A stretch of DNA of 21,113 nucleotides from Saprospiraceae bacterium (lineage in GTDB: Bacteria > Bacteroidota > Bacteroidia > Chitinophagales > Saprospiraceae), in NCBI GenBank assembly GCA_007125435.1, contig SLDF01000230.1:1-21113 (forward strand), written 5' to 3'. This document shows, piece by piece, positions 6,811 through 16,137 of the stretch. A program made the position numbers and the translations under genes. The notes under the pieces are model-generated. The model did no database searches. It was not told where the DNA came from and was given only the letters and a program-made list of their open reading frames with translations. Each line of letters starts with the position of its first letter. Positions within the stretch are counted from its first letter, which is position 1.

Positions 6811-8442
6811 TTAGCTTTCTTTCATGAAAGGATAGGTGTAATCATGAGGCGGGACAAAGTTTTCTTTCAATGTCCTCACGGAGACCCATCTCCAAAGATT
6901 CAAAGCGGATCCGGCCTTATCATTAGTACCTGAGCCCCTTGCACCTCCAAATGGCTGCTGACCGACTACGGCGCCGGTAGGCTTATCGTTGATATAAAAG
7001 TTACCAGCTGCGTGTCTCAATCGCTGAGTCGCTTCATTGATCTTTGCTCTATCTTGTGAGAATACCGCTCCTGTCAATGCATATGGGGACGTAGAGTCCA
7101 CCAGATCTAAAGTCTCTGACCACTTGTCATCCGGATAGACGTACACTGTCAAGACCGGTCCAAATATTTCTTCCTCCATAGTCGTGTACTTAGGGTCAGT
7201 CGTGACGATGACTGTAGGCTTGATGAAATAGCCCTTTGACATGTCATAGGTGCCGCCTGCGATGATCTCGCACCTGTCGTCATTCTTGGCATCATCGATG
7301 TAAGACGTGATCTTCTTAAACGCACGCTCGTCGATGACAGCATTGATAAAGTTGGTGAAGTCCTCAGGAGACCCCATTTTAAAGTCATTGAGATCTTCCA
7401 GAAGGTAGGCCTTCACTTGTGGCCATATACTCTCCGGGATGTAAGCTCTGGAAGCGGCACTGCACTTTTGTCCCTGGAATTCAAAAGCACCTCGGGCCAT
7501 TGCTACTGCTAGTGCCTTCTGGTCTGCTGATGGGTGTGCTATGATAAAGTCCTTGCCTCCGGTCTCACCTACTACTCTAGGGTAGCTCCTGTATGTCTTG
7601 ATATTTTCGCCAATGGTTTTCCATAAATGCTGAAATACACCTGTGCTACCTGTAAAATGCAAGCCTGCGAAGTCAGGATGATTCAAGATGATATCTCCGG
7701 CAGTCGGTCCATCTACATACACAAGATTAATGACGCCATCAGGCACACCGGCCTCGCGATAGATCTCCATGATCAAATCAGCAGAGTAAATCTGTGAAGC
7801 TGCCGGTTTCCACACTACGACATTGCCAAATAATGCCGGTGCAGCGCAGAGATTGGCTGCTATGGAGGTGAAATTAAACGGTGTCAATGCAAAAACAAAA
7901 CCTTCTAATGGTCTATACTCTAATCTATTCCAATTACCATCCGGGCTGTATGGCTGCTGCTCAAACATCTCTGTCATATACTGCACATTGAACCTCAGAA
8001 AGTCTGCCAATTCGCATACGGCGTCTATCTCAGATTGGTATATGTTTTTTGATTGGCCAAGCATGGTGGCCGCATTCATTTTAGCGCGATAAGGACCGGC
8101 GAGTAAATCTGCAGCCTTTAAGAAGATAGCAGCTCTATCCTGCCAGGGCATGGCTTCCCAGTCTGCCTTGGCCTGTAATGCAGCATCTATGGCTGCTTTG
8201 ACATGTTCTCCACTACCACTGTTGTATTGTCCAATGGCATTGTGGATGTCGTGAGGTGGAAAAATATCTACCTTCTTATCAGTGAACACTTTTTCACTTC
8301 CTATGTACATCGGTATATCCTTCTTATTGGACTTAGCTTCTAGAAGTGCGGCTTTTACAGCTACTTTTTCCGGAGACCCGGGTTCGTAATTAAGAACAGG
8401 CTCATTGACAGCAATGGGCACTTGAAATATGGCATCTGACAT
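6811..8442 (-). CDS. pruA: L-glutamate gamma-semialdehyde (P5C) dehydrogenase
   Basis: This 543-residue aldehyde dehydrogenase has the length and motifs of the stand-alone (non-PutA) delta-1-pyrroline-5-carboxylate dehydrogenase family. It oxidises glutamate semialdehyde to glutamate with NAD+, the second step of proline breakdown, in the cytoplasm. Visible motifs are PFNFTSIA (about 188), WKPA with the cofactor-binding Lys 212, FTGSTGVF (263-270), GETGGKD with Glu 293, and FQGQKCSAASR with the catalytic Cys 327. EEIFGPVLTVYVY and the C-terminal GQQPFGGARGSGTNDKAG are also as expected. The ATG at 8442 is preceded by an A/T-rich leader, as usual in this phylum. No proline dehydrogenase is adjacent. 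A strong terminator follows at 6744-6788, and a copy of element C lies 160 bp upstream. Confidence 0.96.
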   Translation of the reverse strand: MSDAIFQVPIAVNEPVLNYEPGSPEKVAVKAALLEAKSNKKDIPMYIGSEKVFTDKKVDIFPPHDIHNAIGQYNSGSGEHVKAAIDAALQAKADWEAMPWQDRAAIFLKAADLLAGPYRAKMNAATMLGQSKNIYQSEIDAVCELADFLRFNVQYMTEMFEQQPYSPDGNWNRLEYRPLEGFVFALTPFNFTSIAANLCAAPALFGNVVVWKPAASQIYSADLIMEIYREAGVPDGVINLVYVDGPTAGDIILNHPDFAGLHFTGSTGVFQHLWKTIGENIKTYRSYPRVVGETGGKDFIIAHPSADQKALAVAMARGAFEFQGQKCSAASRAYIPESIWPQVKAYLLEDLNDFKMGSPEDFTNFINAVIDERAFKKITSYIDDAKNDDRCEIIAGGTYDMSKGYFIKPTVIVTTDPKYTTMEEEIFGPVLTVYVYPDDKWSETLDLVDSTSPYALTGAVFSQDRAKINEATQRLRHAAGNFYINDKPTGAVVGQQPFGGARGSGTNDKAGSALNLWRWVSVRTLKENFVPPHDYTYPFMKES

Positions 8443-8602
8443 AAAATATGATTTTTTGAGTTAATTAAATGACTTCAGTAAAAGCAATAAACACTGTCTA
8501 ATCGTCACAAATGATACACGCCTCAAAGACAGAGCCATGTGATATAGGAGGGATATTTTAGCCCATTTTTGTGTCCGAAAAGCAACAGGTTGATTGCTTC
8601 TT

Positions 8603-8640
8603 AAACCCGTAATAGATTTTCTAATGCATAATCCGGGTTG
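8603..8640 (-). repeat. dispersed element C, short copy
   Basis: On the minus strand an AACCCG start is followed by ATTATGCATTAGAAAATC (complement of 8615-8632) and then TATTACGGGTT. The 18-bp core is identical to 20959-20976 and the following TATTACGG is also shared. Its ends AACCCG and CGGGTT are inverted. It sits in the 274-bp gap between the gamma-glutamyltransferase stop and the P5C dehydrogenase start. Confidence 0.7.
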
Positions 8641-8716
8641 AAGTCAGCAAAATTACAAAAAAATAAGCTGAAAGCAGCCATTAAACAGGTTGTCATTTTC
8701 TTATGGATGATTGCTG

Positions 8717-10465
8717 TTACAATCCTTGAGCGTGAGAGGCATCTCTAGGGTCTGCTCCCCCTTCCAATGTGCCGGATTCATGGCGATGTATAGCCGCGAT
8801 AGATCCTATGCGATCAATGACTCTGACACGGTGGCCTTTACCTTCAAGGTTTTCTATCAGTGATGTTGACTGAGCGATGTTCTCCATCAAGATTTCATCC
8901 GGGAAAAACTGGTGGTGAAAGCGACCTAAAGCTATGGCCTCGCCAAGTGGAAGTCCCAACTCACCCACAGAAAGAAATACTTGTAATACGGAGCTGATGA
9001 TGGTCGGTCCTCCGGGAGATCCCAAAACCATAAACAATTGACCGCCTTTCTCAATGATGGTTGGGGCCATAGAGCTAAGCATACGCTTGCCGGGCTCGAT
9101 GGCATTGGCTTCGCTACCGATCAGTCCAAATTGATTGGGATGCCCGGGCTTTATACTGAAGTCATCCATTTGATTATTGAGAAAAAAGCCTCTATCGTGT
9201 ACGAATACCTTAGAACCATAGTTGCCATTGAGAGTAGTCGTAATACTGACTGCATTGCCGTGTATATCGACTATGCTAAAGTGCGTCGTTTCATAGGTCT
9301 CCCTGGCCTCAAACAAGACATCTGATGCGAAGGACTCAATAGGCGTGGCCTTTTGCGCTTGATAGTCACTCATTTTTTGATTTAGATAATTTACACTGAG
9401 TAACGCTTCTGGTTCGACACGAGTGAAGTCACTGTCCCCAATGAGGGTCATGCGATCGTGAAAGGCCCTCTTAGATGCTTCACTGACGAGATGAACATTA
9501 TAGGGGTGGAGAATACCATCGTCATTGAGCGCATAGGGTTCGACCATTTTAAGAATCTGCCCCATGACAATACCTCCGCTAGAAGGTGGCCCCATAGAGT
9601 GAATGGTAAACTGCTTGTAAGGTATGGAGATGGGCTTGCGCCATTTAGCACGATATCTGGCAAGGTCTGCTGTCTCAATGATGCCGTCACCTTCTTTTAC
9701 TCTGGTTACGATAGATGCTGCAATGTCTCCTTCGTAAAAGGCACGAAAACTGTCTCTAGCTATAAGCTCAAGCGTCTCGGCAAGTGCAGGCTGCTTCAGT
9801 GTGTCTCCCTCCGACCAGTTGACGGCTTTGACAAAGGGGAAGTCTTGCCCATTTTGTCGTATGAAGTCCTCCCTATATGCGTTAAGCCGTCCGGCTTCAT
9901 GTTTGCTTATGGAGAAGCCTCTGTTTGCAAGCTCAATGGCCGGTGCAAGCAGCTCCTGCCAGGAAAAATGTGTTTCATACGATTGGTACATCTCGTACAT
10001 GCCATGGACAGAACCCGGTATACCGATAGATAAAACGCCATCTATACTTAGGCCATTCACAACCTGCCCTGTCGAATCCAGGTACATATCTCTATGCGCC
10101 GATGCCGGTGCTACTTCTCTAAAATCGAGCGAGCGTACCTGTCCATTACTGTCCCTTATGACTGCAAAGCCTCCACCTCCGATATTGCCGGCTCTTGGAT
10201 AAGTCACAGCCAAAGTGAAGTAAGTCGCTATGGCTGCATCATAGGCAGTGCCACCTTGTCGCAATATAGTGTTACCTACTTTGGTCGCTTCTATACTCGC
10301 AGTCACGACCATACCTTTTCGTGAGAATGAACTCTTTTGGTAGACTGCCTTTTGTGGCTTATCACAGCTCACTAGGGCGATAGAAATCATCGCGAATAAG
10401 AACAGACCTTTGCTGAGCCAAGGCTTGATTCTGCACCTATCAGTTTTCCACATTTTTAAAATCAT
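8717..10465 (-). CDS. ggt: gamma-glutamyltransferase, predicted lipoprotein
   Basis: This 582-residue enzyme transfers or hydrolyses the gamma-glutamyl group of glutathione and related peptides, outside the cytoplasm. A signal segment ends in lipobox ALVSC (Cys 34), predicting lipid anchoring. LDFREVAP (Arg 116 region, binding the substrate carboxylate), the NIGGGGF block and PPSSGG mark the large subunit. The self-cleavage site and nucleophile is the first Thr of TTHFSIVD (about Thr 393), which becomes the N terminus of the small subunit; GSPGG near 482 is the oxyanion-forming loop. The ATG at 10465 is chosen because AAGGAAAC stands just before it; a TTG at 10486 and an ATG at 10453 are also in frame. 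After the stop only a weak 4-bp hairpin before a U run (8657-8678) resembles a terminator. Maturation and activity cannot be read from sequence, but all key residues are present. Confidence 0.94.
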   Translation of the reverse strand: MILKMWKTDRCRIKPWLSKGLFLFAMISIALVSCDKPQKAVYQKSSFSRKGMVVTASIEATKVGNTILRQGGTAYDAAIATYFTLAVTYPRAGNIGGGGFAVIRDSNGQVRSLDFREVAPASAHRDMYLDSTGQVVNGLSIDGVLSIGIPGSVHGMYEMYQSYETHFSWQELLAPAIELANRGFSISKHEAGRLNAYREDFIRQNGQDFPFVKAVNWSEGDTLKQPALAETLELIARDSFRAFYEGDIAASIVTRVKEGDGIIETADLARYRAKWRKPISIPYKQFTIHSMGPPSSGGIVMGQILKMVEPYALNDDGILHPYNVHLVSEASKRAFHDRMTLIGDSDFTRVEPEALLSVNYLNQKMSDYQAQKATPIESFASDVLFEARETYETTHFSIVDIHGNAVSITTTLNGNYGSKVFVHDRGFFLNNQMDDFSIKPGHPNQFGLIGSEANAIEPGKRMLSSMAPTIIEKGGQLFMVLGSPGGPTIISSVLQVFLSVGELGLPLGEAIALGRFHHQFFPDEILMENIAQSTSLIENLEGKGHRVRVIDRIGSIAAIHRHESGTLEGGADPRDASHAQGL

Positions 10466-10529
10466 GTTTCCTTGTATTAATGACAATACTCAATTCGGTC
10501 TCTCAAACAAAAAGGGGGCCTGTTGCTAA

Positions 10530-10562
10530 TGACTGCTATTCTTTATGGAGGATAAGCAGTCA
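10530..10562. other. intergenic hairpin between DUF4293 gene and ggt
   Basis: TGACTGCT at 10530-10537 and AGCAGTCA at 10555-10562 form a perfect 8-bp stem with a 17-nt loop. It lies about 45 bp past the DUF4293 stop and about 65 bp before the ggt start, both on the minus strand. No U run follows directly, so it may be a weak terminator or leader structure. Confidence 0.4.
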
Positions 10563-10605
10563 ATACTTACAGTTACATCAGAAAATATTTGTTCTCTATG
10601 ATGAA

Positions 10606-11079
10606 TCACCTGAGTCGATCCATGGACTTAACAATTTTTTGGTCCTTATTGATATTCTTGATAGCCAGATAAATAAATAAAATGGAAAGAAAGGGTAGGA
10701 AAGCACCGGGCTTCACAGCTAAATCTACGTCAACAATTTCATTGACTAAATTCAATTCTCTATACATGAGATAGAAGGCAAGCCCATTAAGTATTAAGAG
10801 AATGAATAAAGCTACCTTTGATATCCTTAATTGCAGGCTTCGATTGGTATACAGAAAAATGATAATTAGGATCAAAGCAACAGATACGCCACCAGCTACC
10901 ATCAATATCAAATGATCCGATAAGGTAAAAATACCGTCTGCAAAAGCTGTTTCAGAAGCTTTAGTCATGACATGATCAGATTGATCCTTGAGTGCACTAA
11001 ACTTAAAGCCGTCGTGAAATAGCAAGCCTATAAATATGGCAGCAAATAATAACCACAGTGATTGTATCCTTTGTATCAT
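10606..11079 (-). CDS. DUF4293 family integral membrane protein
   Basis: The 157-residue protein begins MIQRIQSLWLLFAAI and ends with INKDQKIVKSMDRLR, the two most characteristic parts of the DUF4293 family, which is confined mainly to Bacteroidota. Four membrane helices are visible (about 5-22, 53-75, 85-103 and 125-142), with a periplasmic-type loop between the first two. The function of the family is unknown. The basic C-terminal tail would lie in the cytoplasm. A good consensus promoter lies just upstream (11103-11133), and the neighbouring gene at 11187 is divergent. It may run on into ggt, although a hairpin (10530-10562) lies between them. Confidence 0.9.
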   Translation of the reverse strand: MIQRIQSLWLLFAAIFIGLLFHDGFKFSALKDQSDHVMTKASETAFADGIFTLSDHLILMVAGGVSVALILIIIFLYTNRSLQLRISKVALFILLILNGLAFYLMYRELNLVNEIVDVDLAVKPGAFLPFLSILFIYLAIKNINKDQKIVKSMDRLR

Positions 11080-11102
11080 CTTGTATGCGTTAAATGAGCC
11101 TC

Positions 11103-11133
11103 CAAAGTTAATAATAGTTAATTAGATGACCAA
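11103..11133 (-). promoter_or_regulatory. promoter for the DUF4293 gene
   Basis: On the minus strand TTG (complement of 11131-11133) is followed after exactly 20 bp by TAACTTTG (complement of 11103-11110). This is a perfect fit to the Bacteroidota TTG-N19-21-TAnnTTTG consensus. The start codon at 11079 lies 24 bp downstream of the -7 box. Confidence 0.65.
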
Positions 11134-11186
11134 TAAACCATTAAAACTTACCTTTATATTTCGAAAAGAATTTTGATATTATTGAA

Positions 11187-12344
11187 ATGAATAGCTCTGT
11201 CGGATCATACAGTTTTTCTTACTGGGAAAAGGAAGCCTACTTTTCAGAGGTTGACCTGATCGTTGTCGGTGCCGGTATTGTAGGCCTAAACGCAGCGCTG
11301 AGCTTTAAAGAACTGCGACCCAGTGCCACTGTGGTGGTGTTGGAGCGTGGGATGATCCCTCAGGGTGCCAGTTCGAGAAATGCCGGTTTTGCTTGCTTTG
11401 GTTCTGTCTCTGAGATTTGTGATGATCTTGAGAGCATGGAAGTATCATCTGTTCTCTCTACATTGAAGATGAGACTTGATGGCTTGAGAATGCTCAAAAG
11501 TAGAGTAGGGGATGACTTGCTTCAATATCAACCTTGTGGAGGTGTGGAAGTGTTTCGGACAAAGGAAGATATGTCCATGTATGTTGATCGTTTACATGAG
11601 TTGAATCAATACATCGAGTCGGCAACAGGCCTGAAGCATACTTATGAATACAAAAAGGCTCAGCAATCTGACATAGCCATCATACGAAAGGCCGGAGGTT
11701 ATATTTTTAATAAGCACGAAGGCTTACTACACCCCGGGATGATGATGACGGCTCTGGAGAGCCAATGTAGAGACAACAACATACGCATTTACTACGGTTG
11801 TCAGGTGGAAGCTTGCGAAGATGACGGTGCTAAAGTCCTATGTCACATTCATGGCGGGGCGATTACTACCAGATCTTTGCTGATAGCAACCAATGGCTTT
11901 GCGTCCCACCTTTTAGATGATTTAGAGGTTCAGCCGGTAAGAAATCAGGTTTTAATTACCAGCCCAATGGCGGCTAATCCCCTTAGCGCAGGTTATCATT
12001 TTAATAAGGGATACGTTTATTTTAGACCTGTTGGCGATAGGATTTTAATAGGAGGCGGCAGACACCTGAACAAGGATGGCGAGCAGACCAGTCAATTTGG
12101 TATGACAGATGAGATTAAAAACTATTTGATTAACTTTTTGCAAGCCCATATCCTCAATGGTCAAAAGCCGGAAATAGATATGGAGTGGAGTGGTATTTTA
12201 GGAGTAGGAAAGACTAAGGACCCCATAGTGAAAATGACAGGACCTCGCACAGGCATCGCCGTGAGAATGGGCGGCATGGGCGTGGCGATTGGGTCCATGA
12301 TAGGGAAAAGTGCAGCTCAAATGATACATGATGCCGTGGATTAA
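11187..12344 (+). CDS. FAD-dependent oxidoreductase (DAO family)
   Basis: The 385-residue protein has the N-terminal FAD-binding Rossmann motif IVVGAGIVGLNAAL (GAGIVG at 28-33), a Glu at the end of the second strand (VVLERG) and the RNAGFACFG block after it. The C-terminal part has a substrate-domain strand set (GYVYFRPVGDRILIGGG) and the closing FAD motif GMGVAIGSMIGKSAAQM. This is the glycine/D-amino-acid oxidase (DadA-like) superfamily, which oxidises amines or amino acids; the substrate is not predictable here. There is no signal peptide, so it is cytoplasmic or membrane-associated. A weak -7-like TACCTTTA is at 11149-11156. It is divergent from the DUF4293 gene, and the next gene follows after 90 bp on the same strand. 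Confidence 0.88.
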   Translation: MNSSVGSYSFSYWEKEAYFSEVDLIVVGAGIVGLNAALSFKELRPSATVVVLERGMIPQGASSRNAGFACFGSVSEICDDLESMEVSSVLSTLKMRLDGLRMLKSRVGDDLLQYQPCGGVEVFRTKEDMSMYVDRLHELNQYIESATGLKHTYEYKKAQQSDIAIIRKAGGYIFNKHEGLLHPGMMMTALESQCRDNNIRIYYGCQVEACEDDGAKVLCHIHGGAITTRSLLIATNGFASHLLDDLEVQPVRNQVLITSPMAANPLSAGYHFNKGYVYFRPVGDRILIGGGRHLNKDGEQTSQFGMTDEIKNYLINFLQAHILNGQKPEIDMEWSGILGVGKTKDPIVKMTGPRTGIAVRMGGMGVAIGSMIGKSAAQMIHDAVD

Positions 12345-12434
12345 CGTTTTATCTGAGTGGTCAAAAATTGACTTTGATGCATGACATTGTAAGATAGTGA
12401 CTGGACATTGTAGAAAAGATAGAGAAAGCAGACT

Positions 12435-13013
12435 ATGAAAAAAATACTTATAATTAATGGACATCCTGATGAAGAGAGTTTCAACTTTGGTCTTGCAGAT
12501 GCCTATAAAAAAGGTGCAATTACATCTGGAGCTGAGATTAAAGAGATCACAATAAGAGAATTAGACTTTAATCCAAACTTGCAGTTTGGTTATCGTAAAC
12601 GTACCGAACTCGAACCAGATTTACTAGAATCACAAGTAAAGATAAAATGGGCAGAACATATTGTATTTATTTACCCTGTTTGGTGGGGATCCATACCTGC
12701 AATAATGAAAGGCTTTATAGATAGAGTTTTCTTGCCGGGATTTGCATTTCAAAAAAGAGAAAACTCAGTTTGGTGGGATAAATTTCTAAAAAATAAATCA
12801 GCCAGAATAATCTCAACGCTTGATCAACCCGCTTGGTATTACTGGCTAGTTTATAGAGAACCAAGTAATAATGCTATGAAAAAGTTAACTTTACAGTTCT
12901 GCGGTATGAATCCTGTTCGCATAACAACTATTGGGCCTATAAGGCTTTCAAAAGATAGTTATCGACAAAAGTGGTTGGATAAAATTGAGAAACTTGGGGA
13001 ACGACATAAATAA
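12435..13013 (+). CDS. NAD(P)H-dependent oxidoreductase, flavodoxin-like fold
   Basis: The 192-residue protein begins KKILIINGHPDEESFN, the phosphate-binding loop of the Flavodoxin_2 family (KefF, MdaB and NQO1 relatives). YPVWWGSIPAIMKGFIDRVF follows near residue 80, the flavin and dimer contact motif. Such enzymes use FMN or FAD to reduce quinones or other electrophiles by two electrons. The length is normal and there is no export signal. Base composition is clearly lower in G+C than its neighbours: sample 60-base lines count 30-38% here, against about 50% in a sampled line of the following OstA-like gene. Codons are A/T-ending, which suggests recent acquisition or different selection. The specific substrate is unknown. 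Confidence 0.9.
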   Translation: MKKILIINGHPDEESFNFGLADAYKKGAITSGAEIKEITIRELDFNPNLQFGYRKRTELEPDLLESQVKIKWAEHIVFIYPVWWGSIPAIMKGFIDRVFLPGFAFQKRENSVWWDKFLKNKSARIISTLDQPAWYYWLVYREPSNNAMKKLTLQFCGMNPVRITTIGPIRLSKDSYRQKWLDKIEKLGERHK

Positions 13014-13161
13014 ACAATGAATCGCTTTACACGTAAGCAGGTGCACCACATTTTTTTAGAACAGGAAAGTGCTTTACATAGACCACTATCGTTCCTGAGA
13101 AAATTTAGTGATATAAAGCTCCGTGTATAGCTGCGAGCAGATAAAATTATTTTAGCAATAC

Positions 13162-15438
13162 ATGCAGTTTATTTTAAGATATACAATTCTTCTTCTCTTA
13201 CTTATACCACTCTGGAGTGGGTCAGGTATGCTGTATGCTCAGGTCATTGAAGAGGAGCAAGAGGAAAAAGACGATGGTGTTGATATCCTCTTTCAAAAAA
13301 AGCTGCGAACCGTCATGAAGGAGGGTAGAGAGATCAACTACTTCTATGGCGATGTGGTATTTAGGCAGGACGATGTTCTCATCTATTGCGACAGTGGCCT
13401 CATGGACGATAAGATTGTAAAAGCCTGGGGTAATGTCATCATTAAGCAAGGTGATACGCTCAATATTTTCAGTGATCGACTTAATTATAATGGTGAGACG
13501 AAGAAAGCTGTATTCGAACAGAATGTTGTTCTACAGAATAGGGATCAAAAGCTGTTTACACGAAAGCTCTTTTACGATGTAGAGACTAGAGTGGCGACCT
13601 ATTTTAACAGTGCTACACTCACCGATGACAAGACCTATCTAAGAAGTAAGAAAGGTACGTACTTTACCAAATCAGATTATGCCATTTTCAAAGACTCTGT
13701 CGTCGTAGTCGATCCGGAGTTTAAATTAAAGACCGATACCATCCACTTCAATACAGCGACTAAAGTAGCGTTTTTCAAAGCACCGACGTTAATCACTTTT
13801 GAAAATAGTCGGATCTATACAGAGGACGGTTACTATGACATCAATAACAAGGACGCCCTATTCAATAAGAATCCGCAATACCTCAGTGAAAACCAAAGGT
13901 CTCGAGCTGAAGTCATCAAGTATGATGGAGAAAACCGAATCATTCGCCTCCTTGAGAAAGCCGTCTACCAGGAAGAAGATAGGATGGCGCGAGGCGATTC
14001 CATCATTTTCTATGAGGAGCAAGATCTTGTCGATATACAGGGAAGAGGAATGATCAGTGAAGTGACTCAATTTGCTTTGGGCAACCGCTTGATCTATGAT
14101 AGAGCACAGAAAGCATTCAAGAGCCCCGAGCGCGTGCTCATTATCGATCCGCCCAACTTGCTGGAGGCAGATAGCGTCGACTTTACGGATGCTGATGGTT
14201 TTGGTATAGCTGTTGGTCAAGTCATATGGGAAGACAAATCTCAAAATATTACCATTTTCTGTGAAGAGATTCTGTACAACAAAGAAGAAGACTATGTCAA
14301 AGCATGGGGGGGGCGGCCACTCCTCATGATCAATATGGATGAGAGTGATCTCTTCGTGGCGGGCGACACTATGGTTAACTTTAGAAAGATTATCGACCCT
14401 GAGGCCAAAGAAGAAACTCCATTTGAGCTGGTCATTGATACCATATTCATGGACAGCCTGATTAGCCACCTCGATACACTTATGCTGACCTCTATCGATT
14501 CCATGCCTCTACTCGAGGATTTTATAGAAGATATAGAGACACATGGTGATGAACTCAGTGAAGAATTCGCACCGAGGGATACCGTCCCTTCCGAGGAGCA
14601 GTTGAAGGAACTCTACAAGCCCGGTCCGATCGTTGAGTCTGATACGGCATTTGTAGGGTTTGATCCCGATCAGCCATTAACCGATATGGAAGAAGACTCG
14701 CTTTTTATTGGTCCCATTCTTCCCGACAGTTTAGAGCTACTACCTCTCCAGCCTGATACCATCAAAGTCTTACAGGTTTATCACAATGTCGAGATTATCA
14801 AAGATGAAATTTCAGCCATATCTGATTCACTGACTTTTAATACATTAGATTCAGTGTTCACCTTTTATCGCGATCCTATCATGTGGTCGGATAGCACACA
14901 GTTTTTTGGCGATACCATCACAATGCTTATGAAAGAAAAGAAGCTTCACAGGATGGACTTGCTTCAGAATGCACTCATCCTATCTACGCCGAATGAGGTC
15001 TTCTTTGATCAGATCAGGGGAAAGCTGATCAACGCATTTTTCATTGATGGCAGTCTAGATAATGTACTTGTCACAGGCAATGCCGAGACCGTATACTATG
15101 TGCTTGACGAAGAAGATCAATACACCGGTGTCAATAGCAAACAAGCTAGCAAAATGCGGATATTCTTCGAGGAGAAAGAAATGGTAAATATTCGATTTTA
15201 CGATACACCAGATGGCAAGTTCATTCCCATCAGCAAGGCCAACCATGAAGAGCTAAAACTCAGCGGCTTCAAATGGTTAGCAGACAAGCAGCCGACTGAC
15301 ATACGTGAGATGACCCTTCTAGATTGGTTACCCTGGGACATTATTCTGCCAGCCAGCTATGGCATTATCGACGAAACTCCACCAGATGATCTTGAGGTTT
15401 TAGAGTTTTTACCCATTGAACCTGCCAGTAGATTGTAA
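13162..15438 (+). CDS. OstA-like (LptA/LptD N-domain) envelope protein
   Basis: The 758-residue protein has a signal peptide (about 1-27, ending LYAQ) followed by repeated OstA beta-strand units, for example INYFYGDVVFRQDDVLIYCD, KAWGNVIIKQGDTLNIFSD and KLFTRKLFYDVETRVATYF. This is the lipopolysaccharide-transport beta-jellyroll family; in Bacteroidota such long OstA-like proteins are presumed periplasmic LPS-transport components. An acidic, low-complexity stretch (about 410-525, rich in Asp/Glu/Pro) separates the first OstA block from a second one (VLQVYHNVEIIKDEISAISDSL, then LDNVLVTGNAETVYYV). An uninterrupted run of eight G bases at 14306-14313 lies inside the frame (KAWGG) and could cause frameshifts, but the frame is intact. 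No clear promoter was found in the 148 bp upstream. Confidence 0.92.
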   Translation: MQFILRYTILLLLLIPLWSGSGMLYAQVIEEEQEEKDDGVDILFQKKLRTVMKEGREINYFYGDVVFRQDDVLIYCDSGLMDDKIVKAWGNVIIKQGDTLNIFSDRLNYNGETKKAVFEQNVVLQNRDQKLFTRKLFYDVETRVATYFNSATLTDDKTYLRSKKGTYFTKSDYAIFKDSVVVVDPEFKLKTDTIHFNTATKVAFFKAPTLITFENSRIYTEDGYYDINNKDALFNKNPQYLSENQRSRAEVIKYDGENRIIRLLEKAVYQEEDRMARGDSIIFYEEQDLVDIQGRGMISEVTQFALGNRLIYDRAQKAFKSPERVLIIDPPNLLEADSVDFTDADGFGIAVGQVIWEDKSQNITIFCEEILYNKEEDYVKAWGGRPLLMINMDESDLFVAGDTMVNFRKIIDPEAKEETPFELVIDTIFMDSLISHLDTLMLTSIDSMPLLEDFIEDIETHGDELSEEFAPRDTVPSEEQLKELYKPGPIVESDTAFVGFDPDQPLTDMEEDSLFIGPILPDSLELLPLQPDTIKVLQVYHNVEIIKDEISAISDSLTFNTLDSVFTFYRDPIMWSDSTQFFGDTITMLMKEKKLHRMDLLQNALILSTPNEVFFDQIRGKLINAFFIDGSLDNVLVTGNAETVYYVLDEEDQYTGVNSKQASKMRIFFEEKEMVNIRFYDTPDGKFIPISKANHEELKLSGFKWLADKQPTDIREMTLLDWLPWDIILPASYGIIDETPPDDLEVLEFLPIEPASRL

Positions 15439-15451
15439 GTTTTTTTAGCGT

Positions 15452-15473
15452 GCCCCCCAAAGTGTTGGGGGGC
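15452..15473 (+). other. strong GC hairpin just after the OstA-like gene
   Basis: GCCCCCCAA pairs perfectly with TTGGGGGGC around an AGTG loop. The T-rich run (15440-15446) lies before the stem on the plus strand, so this is not a classical U-tailed terminator for that strand. It forms the outer tip of the left repeat arm; the right arm has a shorter G/C-rich hairpin at the same place. Confidence 0.6.
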
Positions 15474-16137
15474 GGGCTATCCGCTTGTATTCACAGGTCT
15501 ACCATAGGGTGTCGCTACTGGTGTGAGCGGCTTTTACTTTTAGTGTCTGTGTAAGAGATTATTTTTAGGTAAGAGTTTAATTATAATTTAGCTCGACGCT
15601 GAGCCAGAGTCGGCTGTATTTTTTTATAATTTATTAGTTGACTCGTTATAGGGACTTCTCATTAAAATACGACGACGCTGAGCTGGGGGCGGCTCAGTTC
15701 CCTCATTATCAGATTGACGTTTAGTCAATCTGATTGCTTCGCACCATTCAGTCAAGCCATCACACCAGTGCTCCACCATCTATGCCAGTCCTGTTCATAT
15801 CGCTGCTATCCCTCACGCGGTAAAGTGTGAATTGTGAAGGTTATAGACACAATAATGTAGATCTTAATGAGCGCAGTCGACGTCGAGCCAGAGGCGGCTC
15901 GGTTCCTTCGTTATCGGCTTGACAAAGCGTTCTTAATATTGGATTCAAGTCAAGGTTTAGTCGACGCTGAGCTGGGGGCGGCTCTACATTTATTGTAAAA
16001 ATTATTAGAGTAAACTTAGCTTAGTGCTCATGTTAGGTTCGGTCGACGCTGAGCCGGGGGCGGCTCAGTTCCATCACTATTTGCTTGACGTTTATAATGA
16101 TGATTAGGAGAAGCTGAGCCAGAGACGGCTCAGTTCC

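Noticed and set aside
6554..6814. 86-residue open frame
   Set aside because: It runs through the long hairpin of element B and the terminator of the P5C dehydrogenase gene, and its composition is not protein-like.
9458..10033. 191-residue open frame opposite ggt
   Set aside because: It is an antisense shadow of a strongly conserved enzyme, with no recognisable domain or start context.
6811..10465. Functional operon of P5C dehydrogenase and gamma-glutamyltransferase because both yield glutamate
   Set aside because: A 274-bp gap containing element C separates them and the reactions are in different compartments, so the neighbourhood alone does not support a joint pathway.
13858..14469. 203-residue open frame opposite the OstA-like gene
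   Set aside because: It is an antisense shadow of a confident gene and has no domain or signal.
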